The notes beneath the pieces are model-generated. The model did no database searches and was not told where the DNA came from. It saw only the letters and a list, made by a program, of their open reading frames with translations. From assembly GCA_021846485.1 (NCBI GenBank), contig JAJZWW010000095.1:1-9653 (forward strand): a DNA stretch of 9,653 bases, given 5' to 3'. The stretch is from Actinomycetes bacterium (lineage in GTDB: Bacteria > Actinomycetota > Acidimicrobiia > Acidimicrobiales > Palsa-688). Position numbers and translations under genes: made by a program. Positions 1 to 5,249 of this stretch are shown here, piece after piece (the first letter of the stretch is position 1; each line of letters opens with the position of its first letter).

Positions 1-479
1 GCGGGCACGCCGTCGGCCGAGGCTGGCAGGACCGCGGCGATCCCCGCGGCGCGCAGCAGCTCCCGGCCGGTGGCCAGCTCGCCGGCGACGGTGGGCTCCC
101 GGTAGCGGGATACCGCGGCGCGTACGTCGGCGAGCGCCGCCCTGCCGAGGGCTTCCACCTCGGCGACCTCGACTGCCGCCGCGGTCGGCTCGTCGAGCAC
201 GAGCAGGTCGGGATCGCCGACCAGGGCAACCCGGTGGGTCTGGCCGCCCGACAGCTTGGTCGTGCCCCGCCCCGCCAGGTCGGCCGTACCGGTGAGCCCG
301 AGGACCTCGTCGACCGGCCGGGGATGCGGGTACCGCGAGGCGACCATGCAGAGCAGCTCCCTGACCCGCAGGTGCTCGACCAGACTGCCGGTCTGCAGCA
401 TCCCGCCCACCCGGCCGGCCTGTACCACCGTCGCCGGCTCCTCGCCGAGCCCCCGGACCTCGCCGGACAGTGCGTGCCG
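1..479 (-). pseudogene. Hybrid remnant: drug-export ABC ATPase fragment fused in frame to a sensor histidine kinase fragment
   Basis: One open minus-strand frame runs from 479 past the left edge. Its first part (about 479-183) is the middle of a DrrA-like ABC ATPase. It shows SGEVRGLGEEPATVV, then the Q-loop-like GGMLQTGSL, the signature LSGGQ (codons at 240-254) and Walker B LLVLDEPT (ending near 183). The nucleotide-binding Walker A region that should come first is absent, because an in-frame stop lies at 480-482. After DEPTA, the expected D-loop and H-loop region is replaced by VEVAEVEALGRAAL, ADVRAAVSRYREP and ELATGRELLRAAGI. This is typical of the segment after the H-box in DesK/NarL-type (HisKA_3) sensor kinases. 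The ATPase also seems to lack about four residues just after the signature: it reads GGQTHRVALVGDPD where relatives have roughly QRVRFALALVGDPD. No product could bind ATP as a normal ABC subunit. The assignment rests on recalled family motifs; whether the join is biological is open. Confidence 0.7.
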
Positions 480-493
480 TCACGACCCGGCCG

Positions 494-505
494 TGACAAC
501 TGTCA
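494..505. promoter_or_regulatory. Short palindrome, possible TetR operator
   Basis: The 12-mer TGACAACTGTCA has perfect 5-bp arms, TGACA and TGTCA, separated by 2 bp. It lies between the likely end of the TetR gene (520) and the beginning of the ABC remnant, with a GTG at 483-481 just downstream on the minus strand. Position and symmetry suit an operator for a TetR-family repressor acting on the former transporter gene. This is inference from position and symmetry; a 12-bp palindrome alone is weak evidence. Confidence 0.4.
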
Positions 506-519
506 GCCGCGGTCCACCG

Positions 520-1145
520 TCAGACTGGCCCAGGTCGGCCAGGGTTGCCACCGGGAGGCTGCCCCCAGTGGGCCAGGGCGACCTGGAGTGCGCCAACGAG
601 GCGCTCGAAGCTGTGGTCGACGTCGGCGGGCAGGCCGAAGCCGCCGCTTGCCTCGAGGGTGACGAAGCCGTGCAGCGCGGCTCGAAGGGTGCGGGTCGCG
701 TCGACGGCGTCGTCGTCTGCTGCCAGGTCGTAGCCGGCCAGGACGGAGGTGACGACGTCGAGCGCCCGGTCGGCCGCCGGCGCTGCGCGATCGCCCGGGG
801 GCGTTGGGTCGCGGCGTAGCGGCCGGGGTGCGCGGCCGCCCAGTGGCGGTAGGCGTGGCACATTGCGGCGATGGCTCCACGCGGGCCCGGCCGACGGTGG
901 CTCGGCCCAGCCCCGGGAGCGCTCCGGGGCCTCCACCGCCAGACGTCGGCCAGTTCCTGCAGGGCGCGCGCGGCGATCTCCGCCTGCAAGGCGTCCATGT
1001 TGGCGATGTGTCTGTACAGCGAAGGTTGGCGCGCCCCGAGCCGGGCGGCCAGGCCGGTCAGGGTGAGGCCGGCCAGGCCGACCTCGTCGGCGAGCTGCTC
1101 GGCTCCCTGCACGACGCGGCTGGTGGTGAGACCGGCCCTAGCCAT
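520..1145 (-). pseudogene. Frameshifted TetR/AcrR-family regulator with WHG C-terminal domain
   Basis: Translation from ATG 1145 gives a clear TetR N-terminus: the helix-turn-helix stretch LTLTGLAARLGARQPSLYRH, then ANMDALQAEIAARALQELADVW. The ligand-binding half starts in the same frame (AMCHAYRHWAAAHPGRYAATQRP, near 875-800). It then continues in a different frame as ADRALDVVTSVLAGYDLAAD, RTLRAALHGFVTLEASGGFG and VDHSFERLVGALQVALAHWG, ending at the stop at 520-522. HGFVTLEASGGFG is the hallmark of WHG-type TetR proteins. One extra base in the five-G run at 797-801 would join the two halves. The frame as it stands instead runs on to a stop at 480-482 and gives a meaningless C-terminus. A second irregular patch lies at about 870-935. 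The start overlaps the hydrolase stop (1138-1140), so the two were translationally coupled. The role was probably repression of its own operon, the neighbouring transporter, or both. Confidence 0.75.
910..930. repeat. GC-rich near-perfect inverted repeat inside the TetR gene
   Basis: Arms GCCCCGG (910-916) and CCGGGGC (924-930) flank GAGCGCT. The inner ten bases GGAGCGCTCC are themselves a perfect palindrome, so the whole 21-mer folds with a single bulged G. It sits exactly where the TetR protein departs from its family, between LADVW and AMCHAYRHWA. There is no T-run, so it is not a standard terminator. It could be a small insertion or a region prone to sequencing error. Confidence 0.5.
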
Positions 1146-1614
1146 CGCCGCAGACCCGCGCGGCGGAGGCGATCAGGGCGGAGGTGGTGACCTCGGGCTG
1201 CTGCGACTGGGGGTAGTGGCCGGCGTCGGGCACCATCAGCTCCTCGGTGCGCAGGGCTGCGGAGACCCAGCCGGCCTCGGCGCGCGGGTCGGCGAAGTCC
1301 GGGTCGCGCTCGCCCATGACCAGCAGCGTCGGCGCGGACACCCGGGCCAGGCCCGCCTCGACGGCGGCGTGGCCGGTGCGGCTGGTGAGCGAGAACGCCC
1401 TGGCGTGCCCCGACCGGCGGAGACCGGCGACCACCCGGGCGCGGTAGTCCTCGAAGTCGGCCGGCCGGCGACCGGCGTAGAGCTTTGGCGGGTAGCGCAG
1501 GTCCCCCATGCCGGGCACGAGCACCACCAGCGGCCCCGGGCCAGCCACGTCGTAGGCGACCCGCCCCCCGGGGCGCTCCAGGAACGAGATGAGCGGGCTC
1601 TCGGTGGTCGCCAT
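1138..1614 (-). CDS. Internally deleted alpha/beta hydrolase (nucleophile segment missing)
   Basis: The reading frame is open from ATG 1614 to TAG 1138-1140, 158 residues. Residues 1-40 match the start of an alpha/beta hydrolase, including strand 3 and the oxyanion-region motif VVLVPGMGDLR. Residues 41-158 match the C-terminal third: YPPKLYAGRRPADFEDYRA, then TLLVMGERDPDF with the acid (D104 or D106), then VPDAGHYPQSQ with the catalytic histidine H133. Family members are about 260-280 residues and carry a G-x-S-x-G nucleophile elbow between these parts. Here R40 joins Y41 directly (about 1494/1495), so the nucleophile serine and roughly 110 residues are gone, yet the frame is kept. An ATG far upstream in the same frame (1989) would overlap the 3' end of metH, and that extension has no family features; I reject it. 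The gene is probably non-functional and was co-transcribed with TetR. The substrate is unknown. Confidence 0.7.
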   Translation of the reverse strand: MATTESPLISFLERPGGRVAYDVAGPGPLVVLVPGMGDLRYPPKLYAGRRPADFEDYRARVVAGLRRSGHARAFSLTSRTGHAAVEAGLARVSAPTLLVMGERDPDFADPRAEAGWVSAALRTEELMVPDAGHYPQSQQPEVTTSALIASAARVCGDG

Positions 1615-1650
1615 CAACGTCAGCACATATAGCTGAAAAGCTAGGGTCAA
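1615..1650 (-). promoter_or_regulatory. Candidate promoter with embedded operator palindrome (hydrolase-TetR operon)
   Basis: This is an AT-rich island in an otherwise GC-rich region. On the minus strand a -35-like TTGACC (1650-1645) is followed after 15 bp by a -10-like TATGTG (1629-1624). Between them is the 14-bp palindrome TAGCTGAAAAGCTA (1630-1643), with perfect 5-bp arms and a 4-bp spacer. No Shine-Dalgarno sequence precedes ATG 1614, and a start site about 7 nt past the -10 would fall almost at that ATG, so the transcript may be leaderless, as is common in actinobacteria. A palindrome between -35 and -10 is the classic place for a TetR operator, which suggests autoregulation by the downstream TetR. 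The 15-bp spacing is shorter than ideal. Confidence 0.45.
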
Positions 1651-1730
1651 TACCCGTGGACGCCAGTCCAGTCGGCTGGGGTGCCGGCGTGCGCCGACGG
1701 CGGCTGCCCGCCCCGGCTGCGAGGCGCCGG

Positions 1731-4700
1731 TCAGCCCCGCCGGACCACGAAGTACTTGGCCTGCGGGTGGTGGCAGATGATCGCCGCGGTGGTCTGCTCG
1801 GGGTGGAACTGCCAGGAGGACTCCTCGCTCACCTCCACGCCGATCCGCTCGGCGCCGACCAGCTCGGCGCACTTGGCGTTGTCCTCCAGGTCCGGGCAGG
1901 CCGGGTAGCCCCACGAGTAGCGCCCTCCCCGGTACTGCTGGCGAAACAGCCCGGCCAGGGTAGGGCCGTCCTCGTCGGCGAAGCCCCACTCCTCCCGGAT
2001 GCGCCTGTGCCAGTGCTCGGCGAGTGCCTCGGTCATCTCGACGCCCAGGCCGTGCAGGTGCAGGTAGTCGCTGTAGCGGTCGGCGGCGAAGAGCCTAGCG
2101 GCCTCCTCGGACACCGCCGGGCCCATGGTCACCACGTGGAAGGCGGCGAAGTCCTCCCGGCCGGAGCCGGCCGGGTGGAAGAAGTCGGCGACCGACATCC
2201 ACGGCTCGGCCGGCTGGCGGGGGAAGGCGAAGCGCAGCCACTCGGCGTTGCGGGACTGGTCCTTCCACACGACCAGGTCGTCGCCGTCGCTGTTGACCGC
2301 GAAGTACCCGTAGGCGACCGCCGGGCAGAGCACGTCGGATTCCCGGGCGGTCGCCAGCCGCGCCCGCAGCTCCAGGCGCAGCCGCTGCTTGAACGCCGGG
2401 TCCCCCTCGTCGCGCCGCGGGCGGTAACCCCACTGGTTGCGGTACAGGGCGGTCTCGTTCAAATAGGAGGCGATCGTGTCGAGGGGGATCCCCCGCTCGA
2501 CGCGCGAGCCGATCCAAGGGGGGGTGGGCACCGGGTTGTCGGATCGCACCGCGGGTGACCGGCGGGGCCGGCTCGCCGCACCGGCCGTCGACGCGGCGGC
2601 CAGGGCGTCGGCGGGGGTGCGCACCCCCGCCCGCTCGAGCACCTCGCGTCCCCAGTCGGGGTCGTCGGGCTCGGTCCCGGCGCGGATCGCGCCGAGGCGG
2701 TCGAGGACCCGCAGGCCTTCGAAGGCGTCCTTGCCGTAGAACAGCCGACCGTCGTAGGTCTTCCGCAGGTCGCGCTCCACGTAGGTCCGGGTGAGGGCGG
2801 CCCCGCCGAGCAGCACCGGGATGTCGCTGCGGCCGCGCTGGTCGATCTCCTGCAGGTTCTCGCGCATGATGAGGGTGCTCTTCACGAGCAGCCCGGACAT
2901 GCCGATCGCGTCTGCGCCCACCTCTTCGGCCTTGGCGAGGAGGTCGGCGATCGGCACCTTGATGCCGAGGTTGTGCACCTCGTAGCCGTTGTTGGTGAGG
3001 ATTATGTCCACCAGGTTCTTGCCGATGTCGTGGACGTCGCCTTTCACCGTGGCGAGCACCACCCGCCCCTTGCCGCCCGAGTCCGCCCGCTCCATGTGGG
3101 GCTCGAGCCAGGCGACCGCGGCCTTCATCGTCTCCGCGGACTGCAGCACGAAGGGGAGCTGCATCTCGCCCGCCCCGAAGCGGTCGCCGACCACCTTCAT
3201 CCCGCCGAGCAGCGGCCCGTTGATCACCTCGAGGGCGCTGAGCCCCGAGTCGAGCGCTTCGGCGAGGTCGGCGTCGAGGCCGTCGCGGTCCCCGTCGATG
3301 ATCCGCTGGGACAGGCGCCGGTCGAGCGGCCAGCCGCTGCGGTCCTCGCTCCCGACGTCGGCTGCGGAGACCCCTTCGAACATCCTGAGCAGGGTGGCCA
3401 GCGGGTCGTAGTCGGGCCGGCGCCGGTCGTAGATCAGGTCCAAGCAGGTGGAGACCGCCTCGGGGTCGATGCGCGCCAACGGCATGATCCTCGCCGCGTG
3501 GACGATCGCCGCGTCCAGCCCGGCCTGCTGGCACTCGTGCAGGTAGACCGAGTTGAGGACGTGACGCAGCGCCGGGGTCAGCCCGAAGCTCACGTTCGAG
3601 AGCCCCAGGATCGTCTGCACGCCGGGCAGGGAGGCCTTTATCCTCCTTATTCCTTCGATGGTCTCGAGGCCGTCGCGGCGGCTCTCCTCCATCCCGGTGC
3701 CGAGGGTGAGCGCCAGCGGGTCGAACGCCAGGTCCTCGGGGCGCAGCCCGTAGCGGTCGACGGCCAGGTCGTGGATCGCCCGGGCCGCCTCGAGCTTGCG
3801 CTCGGCGGTGCGCGCCTGGCCGGCCTCGTCGATGCAGGTGCACACCACCGCCGCGCCGTACTCCCGGGCGAGCGACAGGAAGCGGTCCAGGCGGGTGCCC
3901 GGCTCCGAGCCGTCCTCCAGGTTGACCGAGTTGAGCACCGGCTTGCCGGCGACGAGCTGCAGGCCGGTCTCGACCACCGCCGGCTCGGTCGAGTCGAGCA
4001 TGAGCGGCAGGGTCGACTGGGTGGCGAAGCGCGAAGCCACCTCCGCCATGTCCGCCGGGCCGTCCTCGCCGGTGAAGTCGACGCACACGTCGAGCAGGTG
4101 GGCGCCCTCCTTGACCGCGTCGCGGGCCATCGCCACGCAGGTGTCCCAGTCGTCGGCGAGCATCGCCTCCCGGAACTTCTTCGACCCGTTGGCGTTGGTG
4201 CGCTCCCCGACCATCAGCACCGACGGCGACTGGTCCCACGGCACGTGGGTGTAGAGCGACGCGCAGCCCGGCTCCCACTCCGCCGACCGGGCGGCGGGCG
4301 TCAGGTCCCGGCACGCGGCGACGACCTCGGCCAGGTGCGCGGGCTCGGTGCCGCAGCACCCGCCGACGGCGCGCACGCCGAGCTCGGTGACGAAGCGCGA
4401 GAGGTGCCCGGCGAGCTGCCCTGGGGTGAGGTCGTAGTGCATGCGGCCGTCGACGACCGAGGGGAGGCCGGCGTTGGGCAGGACCGACAGGTGGCTGCGG
4501 GCCCGCGCCGACAAGTAGCGGAGGTGCTCGCTCATCTCGGCCGGCCCGGTTGCGCAGTTGAGGCCGACCACCTCGGGGCGCATGGCGTCGAGGGTGGTGA
4601 GCGCGGCACCGACCTCGGTGCCCATCAGCATCCGCCCGGTCGTCTCGATGGTCACCTGGACCTGTAACGGCACCTGCCGGCCGGTCTCGGCCATCGCCCG

Positions 4701-5222
4701 CCGGGCACCGACGATCGCCGCCTTGGCCTGGAGCAGGTCCTGGACGGTCTCCACCACGAGCAGGTCGACCCCGCCCTCGAGCAGCCCAGCGGCGGCCTCC
4801 TGGTAGCCGTCGCGCTGGTCGGCGAAGCGGATCTGGCCGAGCGAGGCGATCCGGGTGCCCGGGCCGAGCGACCCGGCGACGAAGCGGTCCCCGAAGCCGT
4901 CGGCGACGTCCCGGGCGATCGTGGCCGCCAGGCGGGCCAGTTCCCGGGCGCGCCCGGCGATCCCGTACTCGGCGAGCACCCACGGCAGGGAGCCGAAGCT
5001 GTCGGTCTCGACCACGTCGCAGCCGACCTCGAGGAACGAGCGGTGCAGGTCGGCGACCACGTCGGGGCGCGTGGCGACGAGCATCTCGTTGCAGCCCTCG
5101 AGCGCCGGGCCGCCGAAGTCGTCGGGGTCGAGGTTGCGCAGCTGCAGGTTGGTGCCGGTGGCCCCGTCGAAGACCACGACCCGCTCGGCCAGGGCCTCCA
5201 GGTAGCTTCCCACGCCGGCCAT
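1731..5222 (-). CDS. metH: Cobalamin-dependent methionine synthase
   Basis: This cytosolic enzyme transfers the methyl group of 5-methyltetrahydrofolate to homocysteine through a cobalamin cofactor. At 1163 residues it is close to the usual actinobacterial length, and all modules are present in order. The homocysteine domain (about 1-310) has VVFDGATGTNLQ and zinc ligands C223 (LNCATG), C289 and C290 (GGCCGTEP). The folate (pterin) domain (about 335-600) has VGERTNANGSKKF, LMLDST and FDPLALTLGTG. The B12 cap (about 630-715) has GEMQLPFVLQSAETMK. The cobalamin domain (about 718-850) has GDVHDIGKN, with H731 the lower cobalt ligand. After a proline/alanine-rich linker, the SAM-binding reactivation domain (about 905-1160) has YRNQWGY, RYSWGYPACPD and HPEQTTAAI. 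The ATG at 5222 puts the first conserved block at residue 17, as expected; no good Shine-Dalgarno sequence is visible. No cobalamin riboswitch is seen upstream. The 3' gap (1651-1730) holds only a weak 6-bp stem (1671-1676 with 1693-1698) and no convincing terminator. Confidence 0.97.
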   Translation of the reverse strand: MAGVGSYLEALAERVVVFDGATGTNLQLRNLDPDDFGGPALEGCNEMLVATRPDVVADLHRSFLEVGCDVVETDSFGSLPWVLAEYGIAGRARELARLAATIARDVADGFGDRFVAGSLGPGTRIASLGQIRFADQRDGYQEAAAGLLEGGVDLLVVETVQDLLQAKAAIVGARRAMAETGRQVPLQVQVTIETTGRMLMGTEVGAALTTLDAMRPEVVGLNCATGPAEMSEHLRYLSARARSHLSVLPNAGLPSVVDGRMHYDLTPGQLAGHLSRFVTELGVRAVGGCCGTEPAHLAEVVAACRDLTPAARSAEWEPGCASLYTHVPWDQSPSVLMVGERTNANGSKKFREAMLADDWDTCVAMARDAVKEGAHLLDVCVDFTGEDGPADMAEVASRFATQSTLPLMLDSTEPAVVETGLQLVAGKPVLNSVNLEDGSEPGTRLDRFLSLAREYGAAVVCTCIDEAGQARTAERKLEAARAIHDLAVDRYGLRPEDLAFDPLALTLGTGMEESRRDGLETIEGIRRIKASLPGVQTILGLSNVSFGLTPALRHVLNSVYLHECQQAGLDAAIVHAARIMPLARIDPEAVSTCLDLIYDRRRPDYDPLATLLRMFEGVSAADVGSEDRSGWPLDRRLSQRIIDGDRDGLDADLAEALDSGLSALEVINGPLLGGMKVVGDRFGAGEMQLPFVLQSAETMKAAVAWLEPHMERADSGGKGRVVLATVKGDVHDIGKNLVDIILTNNGYEVHNLGIKVPIADLLAKAEEVGADAIGMSGLLVKSTLIMRENLQEIDQRGRSDIPVLLGGAALTRTYVERDLRKTYDGRLFYGKDAFEGLRVLDRLGAIRAGTEPDDPDWGREVLERAGVRTPADALAAASTAGAASRPRRSPAVRSDNPVPTPPWIGSRVERGIPLDTIASYLNETALYRNQWGYRPRRDEGDPAFKQRLRLELRARLATARESDVLCPAVAYGYFAVNSDGDDLVVWKDQSRNAEWLRFAFPRQPAEPWMSVADFFHPAGSGREDFAAFHVVTMGPAVSEEAARLFAADRYSDYLHLHGLGVEMTEALAEHWHRRIREEWGFADEDGPTLAGLFRQQYRGGRYSWGYPACPDLEDNAKCAELVGAERIGVEVSEESSWQFHPEQTTAAIICHHPQAKYFVVRRG

Positions 5223-5223
5223 G

Positions 5224-5238
5224 CTAGGGGAGCCCTAG
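5224..5238. promoter_or_regulatory. 15-bp palindrome between the divergent metH and hutU starts
   Basis: The sequence CTAGGGGAGCCCTAG has perfect 6-bp arms, CTAGGG and CCCTAG, around GAG. It begins one base upstream of the metH ATG (5220-5222) and ends at the first base of an alternative hutU GTG (5238-5240). It could be an operator that blocks both genes, or a hairpin in the metH leader; a chance palindrome cannot be excluded. The GGGGAG inside it would also serve as a ribosome binding site for the GTG at 5238. Confidence 0.4.
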
Positions 5239-5249
5239 TGTCAGCTGCC

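Noticed and set aside
234..819. Plus-strand open frames over the TetR/ABC block
   Set aside because: Their translations are low-complexity and match no family, whereas the minus strand carries clear ABC and TetR motifs across the same bases.
910..930. GC-rich hairpin read as a transcription terminator
   Set aside because: It has no T-run on either side and lies within the TetR coding region.
1671..1698. Possible metH terminator
   Set aside because: The stem GTCGGC/GCCGAC is only 6 bp with a 16-nt loop and no T-rich tail; it is not better than chance in such GC-rich DNA.
1615..1989. N-terminal extension of the hydrolase to an ATG at 1989
   Set aside because: The extension overlaps the metH 3' end, is arginine/glycine/proline-rich without family similarity, and would place the promoter-like AT-rich island inside a coding region.
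3630..3660. Internal Shine-Dalgarno in metH as a start for a second protein
   Set aside because: No ATG or GTG follows within the usual 5-10 bases in any frame with a credible product, and the MetH frame continues unbroken with conserved residues.
2973..4667. Long plus-strand open frame opposite metH
   Set aside because: It is antisense to a complete, clearly conserved MetH, has no recognisable domain, and is rich in valine, arginine, alanine and glycine as expected from the shadow of a very GC-rich gene. The same applies to 1656-2558 and, in another frame on metH's own strand, 2095-4983.
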